Assembly: GCA_019356535.1 (NCBI GenBank)
Contig: CP037918.1
Span: 2,630,501 to 2,694,500 of the forward strand
Origin: Chromatiaceae bacterium
Lineage (GTDB): Bacteria > Pseudomonadota > Gammaproteobacteria > Chromatiales > Chromatiaceae
Direction: 5' to 3'
DNA length: 64,000 nucleotides
This document shows positions 36,467 through 44,919 of this stretch, piece by piece. The translations under genes and the position numbers were made by a program. Below the pieces are notes generated by a model. It saw only the letters and a list, made by a program, of their open reading frames with translations. It searched no databases and had not been told where the DNA came from. Every line of letters begins with the position of its first letter. Position 1 is the stretch's first letter.

Positions 36467-37681
36467 TCAGCGGCAGCTATCGCTCTCGTCGCGCGCCAGA
36501 CTAGGCAGTTCAATGCCCTGACCCAGGGCAATGCGCTCGAACTGGCGGCGCAGGGGCGGGATGCGGTCGGCCAGACCCAGGCCGAGGTTGCGTACTAGGT
36601 ACAGTGCAGGATTGCGGTTGGAGAACAGGTGCTTGAAGGCATCCATGGTCATCTGCACGGCCAGGTTGTGGCCCTTGCGTGCCCGCTCGTAGCGGCGCAG
36701 CACGCCCAGCGCTCCGAGCGGCTCCCCGCGCGAGCGCGCATCGCCCAGCACGTCGAGCAGGGCGCCGGCATCCAGCAGGCCGAGGTTCACGCCCTGCCCC
36801 GCCAGGGGGTGGATGACGTGCGCAGCATCGCCGACCAGGGCGACGCCGGGGCGCACATAGGTGGTCGCGCGTTGCAGGCGCAACGGAAAGGCCGCGCGCT
36901 GCGGATCGACCAGCGCCAGTTCGCCACAGCAACGCTCCGAGGCCAGAGTGAGACGCCGTGCGAAGTCCTCCGGCGCCGCTTCGACCAGCGCCGCCGCCTC
37001 GGCCGGGGTGGTGGACCAGACGATGGAGAACAGGTCATCGCGCAGCGGCAGCAGCGCCAGCGGGCCTGCGGGCAGAAAGCGCTGCCAGGCAGTGGCCCGG
37101 TTGCCCGCCTCAGGGCGCACCGTAGCCACCACCGCGTGTTGATCGTAGTCACGCGCGCTCAGGCCGATGCCGGCCAGTTCACGCAACCGTGAGCGTGCCC
37201 CGTCGGCGCCGACCAGCAGTTGCGCGCGCAGCACCCGGCCATCGCCCAGACGCAGGGTCGGGCCGTCTTCTTCCAGCGCCGCGACCTCCTGCCCGATCAC
37301 GACCTCGATCTCCGGCCGCTGCGTGATAGCACGCCACAGGGCGGCAACAATCTCGCGGTTCTCGACGATGTGCCCCAGGTTCGGCTCGCCGATGTCAGCG
37401 GCATCGAAGGCGATCTCGCCAAAGCCGCGCGCATCCCAGACACGCATGCGCTCGTAGGCACAGACACGCATGCCTTCCCAGGCACCCAGCTTGCGCAGCA
37501 TCGTCTCCGAGGCGCGGGTGAGCGCGGAGACGCGCAGGTCGTGGCTGTCGGCCGGCCAGTCGAGTGCCGGTTCGGCACGCTCGAGCAGGGCCACGCGGAA
37601 ACCGGCGCGCGCCGCCCCCAGGGCCAGCGCTGCACCGACCATGCCGCCGCCGATCACCGCGATGTCGAAAGGCTCATTCAT
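36467..37681 (-). CDS. ubiI: Ubiquinone hydroxylase UbiI-like FAD monooxygenase
   Basis: A 404-residue flavin hydroxylase of the UbiH/UbiI/VisC family acting on the ring of ubiquinone precursors. FAD motifs: VIGGGMVGAALALGAARAG at the N-terminus, DG motif LLVGADGARSRLRE, and GVALVGDAAHVIHPLAGQG near residue 290. It is third in the operon ygfB-pepP-ubiH-ubiI, as in Escherichia coli, and overlaps ubiH by four bases. The ring carbon modified (C5 for UbiI) is inferred from gene order. Confidence 0.9.
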   Translation of the reverse strand: MNEPFDIAVIGGGMVGAALALGAARAGFRVALLERAEPALDWPADSHDLRVSALTRASETMLRKLGAWEGMRVCAYERMRVWDARGFGEIAFDAADIGEPNLGHIVENREIVAALWRAITQRPEIEVVIGQEVAALEEDGPTLRLGDGRVLRAQLLVGADGARSRLRELAGIGLSARDYDQHAVVATVRPEAGNRATAWQRFLPAGPLALLPLRDDLFSIVWSTTPAEAAALVEAAPEDFARRLTLASERCCGELALVDPQRAAFPLRLQRATTYVRPGVALVGDAAHVIHPLAGQGVNLGLLDAGALLDVLGDARSRGEPLGALGVLRRYERARKGHNLAVQMTMDAFKHLFSNRNPALYLVRNLGLGLADRIPPLRRQFERIALGQGIELPSLARDESDSCR

Positions 37682-38907
37682 CGCAGTGGCAGCCCCCGGG
37701 CCAGGCGCGGTAGCCGTCCGCCCAGCCCCATGGCGGTGCGTGCCAGCGCGTGCCGAGCGGGCGCGAACAGGTCCAGCGCCAGCATGCCGAGATTGCGCGC
37801 CAGGCGCAGCGGCGGCAGCGGATTGGCGAACAGCCGCGCCAAGCCGTCGGTGGCCTGCGCCATCTTGCGCTGCTCGTCCAGCCGCCAGGCCTCGTAGCCG
37901 GCGAGCACGGCATCGCCGCCGATGTCCTCGCCGCGCGCCTGCGCCTCGAGCACCAGTTCGGCGAGCGCGGCCACGTCGCGCAGACCCAGGTTGAAGCCCT
38001 GGCCGGCAATCGGATGCAGGGTATGCGCGGCATTGCCGATCAGCGCCACGCGCCCGCGCACCGCCTCGCGCACGCGCAGCAGTTGCAACGGATAGGCATC
38101 GCGCCGACCGACGCGCAGGAAACGTCCCAGACGATAACCAAAACGTTCCTGGAAAGCGGCAAGGAAAGCCGCATCATCCAGCGCCAGTACCGATTCCACC
38201 CGCGCATCGGGCACCGTCCAGACCACCGCGCAGCGGCCCCCGGTCATCGGCAGCAAGGCGATGGGCCCCTCCTCGGTGAAGCGCTCAAAAGCGACGTTGC
38301 GATGGGGCCGCTCCGGGGTCACATTGGTGACCACCGCCGACTGGCCGTAGTCACGCTGCACCACCGGTAGACCCAACGCTTCACGCACGAAGGAACGCCC
38401 GCCGTCGGCGGCCACCAGCAGGGCGGCCTCGAGATCGCTGCGCTTGCCATCCTGTTCGACCGTGATGCACGCGCGATCGACATCGGCGCGCACCGCAACC
38501 ACCTGCGCCGGGGCAATCCAGTCCACACCCTCGGCCTCACGCAAGGCGCCGAGCAGAGCGCGGCCGATCTCGCGCGCGGTGGCGACATGCCCCAGCGCGG
38601 GCACACCCTCTTCCTTCGCCGAGAGGTGGGTAAAGCCGAAACGCCCGCGCTCGGAGACATGGATCTCGCAGATTGGCTCGGCAGAGGCCACCATATCGGC
38701 CCACACACCCATGCCCTCGAAGATGCGGCAGGAGCCGTGAGCCAGGGCGATGGCGCGGTCGTCGTAGGCCGGTTGGCCCGGGTCGCCCGGCGGGTGCGCC
38801 TCGACCAGGCCGATGCGCAGCCCCCGGCCGGCGAGCGCGATGGCGAGGCTGGCGCCGACCAGGCCGCCGCCGACAATGAGCAGATCGTGGGCCGGAGCGT
38901 CGTTCAT
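37678..38907 (-). CDS. ubiH: Ubiquinone hydroxylase UbiH
   Basis: A 409-residue FAD monooxygenase homologous to its downstream neighbour. FAD-binding GGGLVGASLAIALAGRGL, DG motif LVAADGGRSFVRE and RVALIGNAAHTLHPIAGQGF are all intact. In Escherichia coli UbiH hydroxylates C6 of the ubiquinone precursor. The gene lies between pepP and ubiI with four-base overlaps. Paralogous relation to ubiI plus position support the name. Confidence 0.92.
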   Translation of the reverse strand: MNDAPAHDLLIVGGGLVGASLAIALAGRGLRIGLVEAHPPGDPGQPAYDDRAIALAHGSCRIFEGMGVWADMVASAEPICEIHVSERGRFGFTHLSAKEEGVPALGHVATAREIGRALLGALREAEGVDWIAPAQVVAVRADVDRACITVEQDGKRSDLEAALLVAADGGRSFVREALGLPVVQRDYGQSAVVTNVTPERPHRNVAFERFTEEGPIALLPMTGGRCAVVWTVPDARVESVLALDDAAFLAAFQERFGYRLGRFLRVGRRDAYPLQLLRVREAVRGRVALIGNAAHTLHPIAGQGFNLGLRDVAALAELVLEAQARGEDIGGDAVLAGYEAWRLDEQRKMAQATDGLARLFANPLPPLRLARNLGMLALDLFAPARHALARTAMGLGGRLPRLARGLPLR

Positions 38908-40208
38908 GCCATCAGCGCCTCGATCTCGTCGATGGTCTTGGGCGCATCGCGGCTGAGCACATCCGGCTCGTCATGGGTCACCAGCACGTCGTCCTCGATG
39001 CGAATACCGATACCCTGCCATTTCTTGGCCACGCCCTTCATGCCCCTCGGGATATACAGCCCGGGCTCCACGGTGAGCACCATGCCGGGCTCGAGCACGC
39101 GCCAGTGACCATCCACCTTGTAGTCGCCCACGTCATGCACATCGAGTCCCAACCAGTGGCCGGTGCGGTGCATGTAGAACTTGCGGTAGCTCTCCTTCTT
39201 GAGGTTCTGTGCCAGCGAGCCCTTGAGCAAGCCCAGGCGGATCAACCCGCGGGTGAGCACGCGTACCGCAGCGCGATGGGGATCATCCCAGTGGTTGCCG
39301 GGGCGTACCTTGTCGATGGCCGCAAGCTGAGCGTCGAGCACCAGCTGGTAGAGCAGGCGCTGCGGCTCGCTGAAGCGGCCGTTGACCGGGAAGGTACGGG
39401 TGATGTCCGAGGCATAGCATTCCAGCTCGCAGCCAGCGTCGATGAGCACCAGGTCGCCGTCGTTCAGCGGGTCGGCGTTCTCCACGTAGTGCAGGATGCA
39501 ACCGTTGTCACCGCCACCGACGATGCTGGGATAAGCCAGCTCGGTGGCACCATGCTGCGCGCACTGGTAGGCGAACTCGGCGGCCAGGCGGTACTCGGGC
39601 AGACCCGGGCGGCAGGTCTTCATCAGGTGACGGTGCGCAGCAGCCGAGATCCTTGCCGCGCGACGCATCACCGCGATCTCGCTGCGGCTCTTGTACAGCC
39701 GCATGTCGTGCAGGTAGTGATCCAGGGCGATGAATTCGGTTGGCACCCCCACCCCGGCGCGCGAGCGCTGGCGCAGCTGCTTGAGCCAGCCGGAAACGCG
39801 CTGGTCGAAGTCGCTGCTGGCGCCCATGGCGTAGTACACCCGCTCGCGACCCTCGAGCAGGCCAGGGAGGATGTCGTCCAGATCGTCGATGGGAAAGGCG
39901 TCGTCGGCACCAAAGTCTGCCACGGCGCCTTCGAGCCCGGCACGCCGCCCGTCCCATTGTTCGCGCTCGGGATCGCGTTCGCGACAGAACAGCAGGTACT
40001 CGCCCTGCGGGCGGCCCGGCATCAGCACCGCCACCGCCTCGGGCTCGGAGAAGCCGGTCAGGTAATAGAAGTCGCTGTCCGGGCGGAAGGGATAGTGCAC
40101 GTCACGGTTACGCGCCTGCTCGTGATTGGTGGGCAGGATGGCAATGGCATCCCTTCCGATCATGCGCATCAGCTGACGGCGGCGCCGTGCGAACTCAGTG
40201 GATCTCAT
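38904..40208 (-). CDS. pepP: Xaa-Pro aminopeptidase PepP
   Basis: A 434-residue metallopeptidase removing N-terminal residues next to proline. The N-terminal creatinase-like domain (MRSTEFARRRRQLMRMIG, AILPTNHEQARNRDVHYPFR) is followed by a pita-bread domain with the dinuclear metal ligands: LVLIDAGCELECYASDITRT, HRTGHWLGLDVHDVG, LTVEPGLYI and IRIEDDVLVT. Its operon position between ygfB and ubiH is the conserved gammaproteobacterial one. Overlap with ygfB is 14 bases. Confidence 0.96.
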   Translation of the reverse strand: MRSTEFARRRRQLMRMIGRDAIAILPTNHEQARNRDVHYPFRPDSDFYYLTGFSEPEAVAVLMPGRPQGEYLLFCRERDPEREQWDGRRAGLEGAVADFGADDAFPIDDLDDILPGLLEGRERVYYAMGASSDFDQRVSGWLKQLRQRSRAGVGVPTEFIALDHYLHDMRLYKSRSEIAVMRRAARISAAAHRHLMKTCRPGLPEYRLAAEFAYQCAQHGATELAYPSIVGGGDNGCILHYVENADPLNDGDLVLIDAGCELECYASDITRTFPVNGRFSEPQRLLYQLVLDAQLAAIDKVRPGNHWDDPHRAAVRVLTRGLIRLGLLKGSLAQNLKKESYRKFYMHRTGHWLGLDVHDVGDYKVDGHWRVLEPGMVLTVEPGLYIPRGMKGVAKKWQGIGIRIEDDVLVTHDEPDVLSRDAPKTIDEIEALMA

Positions 40209-40779
40209 GCGACACCTCGACAGTCGGTTCGCGCCGGTGCATGTCCGCGTGCAGGGTCATCACCGCCACACGGATGTATTCCTCCAGTTCGGCCAGCGCC
40301 TGCTGTTCTTCCTCGTCGAGCGTGCCCTCGGGCACCGCCAGGCGGCCGATCTCGTACAGGTCGTGCAGCGCCTCGCGGCCCTCGTCGCTCAGGCGCTCGC
40401 GGCTGGCCTGCTCACCGACCAGACCGAAGCCGTAGAGAAAACCCTGCACCCAGTCACGCAGCCCCTCGGGCACGTCATAGCCCTCGGCCGCTACCGCCTC
40501 GCCGGGCAGCCATAGCTCCAGTGCAAAACCGGCATCGGCCAATTGTGCCTCGGTGGCCCGGTAGAGGCGATCGAGCAGGGCACGCGCCTCTCCGGCCAGC
40601 GCATCACCCTCGGCAAAATCGGCGTACAGGGTGTCGGCCCAGTGGCGCTCCGGCTCGGGCACATCGCCGGCGAGCAGGCCGGCGGCGATGCCCTGCGCCT
40701 CGCTGGGCGAGAAGCTCAGACCCACGCGACGCATGGCGTCGAAGGTGACCAGGTAATCGGGAAGTTCAGTGGCGGACAC
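40195..40779 (-). CDS. ygfB: UPF0149 family protein YgfB
   Basis: A 194-residue all-helical protein of the YecA/UPF0149 family, first gene of the ubi operon. It has SPSEAQGIAAGLLAGDVPEP near the N-terminus and the characteristic FLYGFGLVGEQ, EGREALHDLYEIGRL and EYIRVAVMTLHADM segments. It lacks the C-terminal SEC-C metal motif of YecA, as YgfB does. Molecular function is uncertain; in Pseudomonas a homologue affects gene expression, but this cannot be inferred here. Confidence 0.9.
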   Translation of the reverse strand: MSATELPDYLVTFDAMRRVGLSFSPSEAQGIAAGLLAGDVPEPERHWADTLYADFAEGDALAGEARALLDRLYRATEAQLADAGFALELWLPGEAVAAEGYDVPEGLRDWVQGFLYGFGLVGEQASRERLSDEGREALHDLYEIGRLAVPEGTLDEEEQQALAELEEYIRVAVMTLHADMHRREPTVEVSHEIH

Positions 40780-40899
40780 GCTGCGACCCTGTTGCTTGCA
40801 TCGAAGGAATGAATGTTAGCATGGGGCCAGTGCGAACCCCGGCAATAACCTGCAAGCCGCAGGATGCGACCGGGCGCAAAGCCGTCTAGAATCGGGACC

Positions 40900-41124
40900 A
40901 TGAGCGACAGCCCCATCCAGGAACAGGACCTGCGCGCCCTCGAGATACGGGTCGAGGAACTGATCCGTGCCTGCGCACACCTGAAGGACGAGAACAAGAC
41001 CCTGCGCGCCGAGCTGGAACAGCTCTCCGCCGAGCGCGACCGACTGATGCACAATCACGCCGCGGCACGGGCGCGCGTCGAATCCCTGATCGAACGCCTG
41101 AAGACCATCGAGACCGCCTCATGA
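40900..41124 (+). CDS. ZapB-like coiled-coil protein (TIGR02449 type)
   Basis: A 74-residue coiled-coil protein (LRALEIRVEELIRACAHLKD, then NKTLRAELEQLSAERDRLMH) directly upstream of zapA, with a four-base overlap. This matches the small family, often annotated TIGR02449, that precedes zapA in gammaproteobacteria and resembles ZapB. ZapB links ZapA to the chromosome terminus at the Z-ring; for this protein that role is inferred from location. ATG at 40900 is chosen; upstream extension would run into the divergent ygfB promoter region. Confidence 0.82.
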   Translation: MSDSPIQEQDLRALEIRVEELIRACAHLKDENKTLRAELEQLSAERDRLMHNHAAARARVESLIERLKTIETAS

Positions 41125-41435
41125 GCAGCAAGCGTAACGCCGTGGCCGTCACCATCCTTGGCAAGGAATACCGCATCGGCTGCGAACCCCAGGACGAAGA
41201 GGCCCTGCTCAAGGCAGCGCGCTTTCTCGATGCGCGCATGAAGGAGATCCGCGGCACCGGCAAGGTGATCGGCACCGACCGCATTGCGGTCATGGCCGCG
41301 CTCAACATCGCCCACGAACTGCTGGCGCGTGAACACCATGCCGACGCCGTGGCCAGCACCGCCAACAAGCGCATCCGCGCCCTGCGTGAACGCATCGAGA
41401 TCGCCCTCAACGACAGCGCGCAGCTCGAGCTCTGA
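41121..41435 (+). CDS. zapA: Cell division protein ZapA
   Basis: A 104-residue Z-ring-associated protein that bundles FtsZ filaments. The globular N-terminal part has AVTILGKEYRIGCEPQDEEA and LLKAARFLDARMKEIR; the C-terminal helix (ALNIAHELLAREHHADAVAS) forms the dimeric coiled coil. It is followed by 6S RNA and fau, the conserved gammaproteobacterial order, but with an extra stretch of about 260 bases before the 6S promoter. Confidence 0.95.
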   Translation: MSSKRNAVAVTILGKEYRIGCEPQDEEALLKAARFLDARMKEIRGTGKVIGTDRIAVMAALNIAHELLAREHHADAVASTANKRIRALRERIEIALNDSAQLEL

Positions 41436-41692
41436 TGATGGCGCGAACTCTGTCGCCTCAGGCAGGGCTTCCGGCCCACGATATGTGCCAGGTTGTTTTT
41501 GTTCCAAGCCCCCCGCGGCTGGGGTACCGGGTTCGTGGGACGACCCTCAAGCTGATCTGTCAGGCACACGCTCACCCCACCGTGAGACACGCCCTCTCTG
41601 AGCGTCAACCTTCAGGCCAACAAAAAGTCCCTGCTGGCAGGCTGAAGCCCGACCTGCAGCATAAACCCAGGTAATGGCGTCGGTTTTGCGTC
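41436..41692 (+). other. Unexplained zapA-6S gap
   Basis: About 257 bases between zapA and the 6S RNA promoter. A 79-codon frame from 41435 (MMARTLSPQAGLPAHDMCQV) shows no recognisable domain and is not convincing as a gene. Several short complementary pieces are visible (GCAGGG at 41463 / CCCTGC at 41630; CTCAC / GTGAG near 41568-41583), so a structured transcript such as an extended zapA 3' UTR or a processed RNA is possible. Confidence 0.35.
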
Positions 41693-41721
41693 TTGTGCTT
41701 CCGGCTTTCCGGGTTTAGTCT
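41693..41721 (+). promoter_or_regulatory. Sigma-70 promoter of 6S RNA
   Basis: TTGTGC (41693-41698), 17-base spacer, TAGTCT (41716-41721). Transcription would begin close to the 5' end of the predicted 6S RNA at 41730. Confidence 0.65.
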
Positions 41722-41729
41722 GATCTACA

Positions 41730-41919
41730 GGCATCCCCTGCGGTGTACGACAGCAGGCCAGTTATTCCTTTGAGCCTATGCTTACGCACTTCGGGATCGT
41801 TGCACGGCGGCTGGTGTGCATGTCCGCCACTGAGCGGAAAGCCTGAGGCCACGTTTCGGTCCCTCTTGAACCTCTCGGTTCAAGGATCACGGCCGGCATC
41901 GGCACAGGCGGGGGATGCC
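41730..41919 (+). ncRNA. ssrS: 6S RNA
   Basis: A roughly 190-nt RNA that mimics an open promoter and binds the sigma-70 holoenzyme. The ends pair perfectly (GGCATCCCC at 41730-41738 with GGGGATGCC at 41911-41919). The 3' half has the conserved hairpin CTTGAACCTCTCGGTTCAAG followed by ATCACGGCCGGCATCGG, parallel to Escherichia coli 6S. The location between zapA and fau is the canonical synteny. Length and closing stem fit well; exact ends depend on processing. Confidence 0.92.
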
Positions 41920-41942
41920 TCCTCATTCCAACACGCGCCATC

Positions 41943-42554
41943 ATGTCTCAGCCAACCCAACCCTGTGACCTCGATGACCTGCGTCGCCAGCTACGGCAAT
42001 GGCGCCTCAGCCTCGCCCCGGAGACCGTGCGACAAGCCTCGCTGGCGGTCGCCGCATGCATCATCCGGCTGCCGGCTTTTCAGCGCGCCCGCCATGTCGC
42101 AGGCTATGTGGGCAGCAAGGGCGAGATCGACCCCATGCCGCTGCTGCACCTCGCGCACCTGATGGGCAAGTCCTGTTACCTGCCGGTGCTGCACCCCTTT
42201 CTGCCTGGCCGCCTGTGGTTCATGCGTTGGACACCCGGCATGCCCATGGTGCGGAATCGTTTTGGTATCGCCGAACCGCCTTGTGACATCGCGCTGCGGC
42301 GCGGTGCGCAATGGATGGACCTGATATTCATGCCGCTGCTTGGCTTCGATCGCCATTGCCATCGGCTCGGCATGGGCGGTGGGTTCTACGATCGCACCCT
42401 GGCATTCACCCGCGGGCGTCGGCCACTGCGCCGCCCGCAGCTGATCGGGCTAGCGCACGATGCGCAACGCTGCAAAGACCTGCCGGTCGCGCCCTGGGAT
42501 GTCACGCCACACATGATCGTGACACCGACAGCTTGTGTCGCTTGTTCATCCTGA
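41943..42554 (+). CDS. fau: 5-formyltetrahydrofolate cyclo-ligase
   Basis: A 203-residue enzyme converting 5-formyl-THF to 5,10-methenyl-THF with ATP, salvaging a folate by-product of glycine/serine metabolism. Motifs: YVGSKGEIDPMPLLHLAHLM, MRWTPGMPMVRNRFGIAEP, the phosphate loop LGMGGGFYDRTLAF and PWDVTPHMIVTP. It lies 24 bases after 6S RNA; the two are usually cotranscribed, so its level probably varies with 6S transcription. It has a more Cys-rich C-terminus than usual. Confidence 0.93.
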   Translation: MSQPTQPCDLDDLRRQLRQWRLSLAPETVRQASLAVAACIIRLPAFQRARHVAGYVGSKGEIDPMPLLHLAHLMGKSCYLPVLHPFLPGRLWFMRWTPGMPMVRNRFGIAEPPCDIALRRGAQWMDLIFMPLLGFDRHCHRLGMGGGFYDRTLAFTRGRRPLRRPQLIGLAHDAQRCKDLPVAPWDVTPHMIVTPTACVACSS

Positions 42555-42736
42555 GCCGGTAGCCATCAAAGCCGCTTCGCTCGTTGGAGAATGCAGCGAT
42601 CACACGCCTGCATACTCCAGGTGCCGACAGCGTCTGCCGTAAACACCGCTTGACAAGACGGGAAATCTGGAATTTTCACTTTCGTTGTTTATACTCTTGC
42701 GAAGGTCGAATCTACCTGTACCACTGGAGGGGAGTG

Positions 42737-43186
42737 ATGGCAGTCAAGAAAGCCGCCAAGAAGAAGGCTGCAACCAAGAAAAAGGTTGCTGCCAAGAAGG
42801 TCGCCAAAAAGGCAGCCAAGAAGGTTGCCAAGAAGGTGGCGAAGAAAGTCGCAAAGAAAAAGGTAACCAAGAAGGCGGCAAAGAAAAAGGTAACCAAGAA
42901 GGCAGCAAAGAAGAAAGTCGCCAAGAAGGTGGCCAAGAAAGCAGCCAAGAAGAAGGTTGCAAAGAAAGCGGCAAAAAAGAAGGCCGCGAAAAAGGTCGCC
43001 AAGAAGAAGGTGACGAAAAAGGCAGCAAAGAAGAAAGTCGCCAAGAAGGTGGCCAAGAAAGTTGCAAAGAAAAAGGTAACCAAGAAGGCGGCAAAAAAGA
43101 AGGTCGCCAAGAAGGCTGCAAAGAAAAAGGCCAGCAAGAAGGCGGCACCCCGCCCGCGCAAGGTGACACCACGCAAGAAGCGTTGA
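42737..43186 (+). CDS. Lys/Ala-repeat histone H1-like protein (AlgP-like)
   Basis: A 149-residue basic protein made almost wholly of Lys, Ala and Val in the repeat KKAAKKKVAKK, ending PRPRKVTPRKKR. This composition resembles the C-terminal tail of histone H1 and of Pseudomonas AlgP, which bind DNA nonspecifically. A strong RBS (GGAGGGG) precedes ATG 42737; a TATACT box lies at 42690-42695. The coding strand is strikingly A-rich, unlike the surrounding DNA, and its internal DNA repeats should make it prone to length variation. The opposite strand is open by chance. Confidence 0.85.
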   Translation: MAVKKAAKKKAATKKKVAAKKVAKKAAKKVAKKVAKKVAKKKVTKKAAKKKVTKKAAKKKVAKKVAKKAAKKKVAKKAAKKKAAKKVAKKKVTKKAAKKKVAKKVAKKVAKKKVTKKAAKKKVAKKAAKKKASKKAAPRPRKVTPRKKR

Positions 43187-43212
43187 TTGTCAGACGCTGC
43201 CGCTCAAACCCC

Positions 43213-43242
43213 AAAGGCCCGGCCATGATGCCGGGCCTTTTT
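43213..43242 (+). terminator. Rho-independent terminator
   Basis: Stem AAAGGCCCGGC / GCCGGGCCTTT with loop CATGAT, then TTTT. It follows the Lys/Ala-repeat gene and, read from the other strand, faces the end of ilvA. Confidence 0.88.
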
Positions 43243-43258
43243 CGTGGATGGCTGCAAC

Positions 43259-44779
43259 TCAACCGCCCGAGGCAAACAAACGGTAGGCGGGGTTGTCGGT
43301 CTCTTCCGTGTAGTCGTAGCCCAGTTTCTTCATGTAGGACTCGAAAGCCTTGCGCTCACCCGCTGCCAACTGAATGCCAACCAAAACGCGACCATAGGCA
43401 GCCCCGTGGTTGCGATAGTGGAACAGGCTGATGTTCCAGCCGCGTGACAATCCCGACAGGAAATCCAGCAGGGCCCCGGGACGCTCGGGAAACATGAAAC
43501 GGTACACCCGTTCATCGGCCGCCTGGGGCGCATGCCCGCCCACCATGTAGCGGATATGCAGTTTGGCCGTCTCGTTGTCGGTCATGTCCACCACCGAGTA
43601 CCCCTTGTCATGCAGGTGCGCAAGCAGGCGCTCCTTTTCCTGTGCACCTTCGCGCAGCTCCACGCCGCAGAACACCTGCGCCTCGTGGTCATCGGCATAG
43701 CGGTAGTTGAACTCGGTGATGGCACGCCGGCCAAGCACGCGGCAGAAACGCAGGAAGGCGCCGGGCTTCTCAGGGATCTGTACTGCCAGCAGGGCCTCGC
43801 GCTGCTCGCCGATCTCGGTACGCTCGGCAACATGGCGCAGGCGATCGAAATTGATGTTCGCGCCGCTGAGCAGGGCCACCAGGGTCCGATCCTTCAGATC
43901 GTGGTCGGCCAGGTATTGCTTGATACCCGCTACCGCGAGCGCTCCGGCCGGTTCGGCCACCGAACGGGTGTCATCGTAGATGTCCTTGATCGCTGCGCAG
44001 ATCTGGTCGGTGCTCACCAATACCACCTCGTCCACCAGCTTGCGCGCCACACGGAAGGTCTCCTTGCCGATCTGGCGTACCGCCACCCCATCGGCAAACA
44101 GGCCAACCTGCTTCAGGCTCACACGCCGGCCGGCACGCATCGCTGCATGCAAGGTGGGGGCGTCCTCGGGCTCCACACCGATGATGCGAATCTCGGGGCG
44201 CACATACTTCACATAGGCCGCGATGCCGGCGATCAGGCCACCACCGCCAACCGGCACGAAGATCGCCTCGATGGGGTCGGCATGCTGACGCAGAATCTCC
44301 ATGCCAATGGTGCCCTGGCCGGCGATCACCTTGGGGTCGTCGAAGGGATGAATGAAGCTCAACCCTTTCTCCTCGGCCAGTTTCAAGGCATGCGCATTGG
44401 CCTCGTCATAGGAGTCTCCATGCAGCACCGCCTTGCCCCCCAGGCGGCGTACCGTATCGACCTTGATGCCCGGCGTGGTGATGGGCATGACGATGGTGGT
44501 CGATACACCCAGCTCGCGACCGGCCAGTGCCACCCCCTGCGCATGATTGCCGGCCGATGCCGCAATCACCCCCTTGGCGCGCGCCGCCTTGTCCAGGCTG
44601 TAGATCTTGTTGTAGGCGCCGCGCAGCTTGAACGAAAACACCTGTTGCGCGTCCTCGCGCTTGAGCAGGATGTTGCAACCCAGGCGGTCGCTCAGGCGAC
44701 GTGCCGGCTCCAGGGGAGTCTCGCGTGCCACGTCATAGACTCGGGCACGCAGGATCTCTTCGATATAACGGCGGGGCAT
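43259..44779 (-). CDS. ilvA: Threonine ammonia-lyase, biosynthetic IlvA
   Basis: A 506-residue PLP enzyme making 2-oxobutyrate from threonine, the committed step to isoleucine. The PLP lysine is Lys51 in FSFKLRGAYNK; the phosphate loop is GGGGLIAGIAAY. Two C-terminal ACT-like regulatory domains (about 330-410 and 425-500) indicate isoleucine/valine control, as in the long biosynthetic form. ATG at 44779 (MPRRYIEEILRARVYDV) is the family-like start; an upstream extension exists but is not conserved. It is divergent from rpiA. Confidence 0.95.
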   Translation of the reverse strand: MPRRYIEEILRARVYDVARETPLEPARRLSDRLGCNILLKREDAQQVFSFKLRGAYNKIYSLDKAARAKGVIAASAGNHAQGVALAGRELGVSTTIVMPITTPGIKVDTVRRLGGKAVLHGDSYDEANAHALKLAEEKGLSFIHPFDDPKVIAGQGTIGMEILRQHADPIEAIFVPVGGGGLIAGIAAYVKYVRPEIRIIGVEPEDAPTLHAAMRAGRRVSLKQVGLFADGVAVRQIGKETFRVARKLVDEVVLVSTDQICAAIKDIYDDTRSVAEPAGALAVAGIKQYLADHDLKDRTLVALLSGANINFDRLRHVAERTEIGEQREALLAVQIPEKPGAFLRFCRVLGRRAITEFNYRYADDHEAQVFCGVELREGAQEKERLLAHLHDKGYSVVDMTDNETAKLHIRYMVGGHAPQAADERVYRFMFPERPGALLDFLSGLSRGWNISLFHYRNHGAAYGRVLVGIQLAAGERKAFESYMKKLGYDYTEETDNPAYRLFASGG

Positions 44780-44872
44780 GGGAGGTCCCTGTTCGTGGCG
44801 GACAGATGCCAATGATACGGCATAACGGTTCGCTGGAGTTCGCCACCCAGGCCAGCATGGCAGGCCTGCCCG

Positions 44873-44878
44873 TATAAT
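44873..44878 (+). promoter_or_regulatory. Candidate -10 box of rpiA
   Basis: A perfect TATAAT at 44873-44878, 41 bases before the rpiA start. The matching -35 region (GGCCAG) is poor, so this may be a weak or activated promoter. Confidence 0.45.
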
Positions 44879-44919
44879 GCTAACTTTCCACGCCATCTCC
44901 TTTAGGCAGGACACACACC

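Noticed and set aside
41435..41674. A 79-codon frame between zapA and 6S RNA
   Set aside because: No domain, poor RBS, and composition atypical for the local genes; listed as an unexplained gap instead.
42712..43176. A hydrophobic minus-strand frame opposite the Lys/Ala-repeat gene (AAFLATFFFAAF repeats)
   Set aside because: It is the complement of AAG/GCC codon repeats, so Phe/Leu/Ala repeats arise automatically. No RBS or membrane-protein family supports it.
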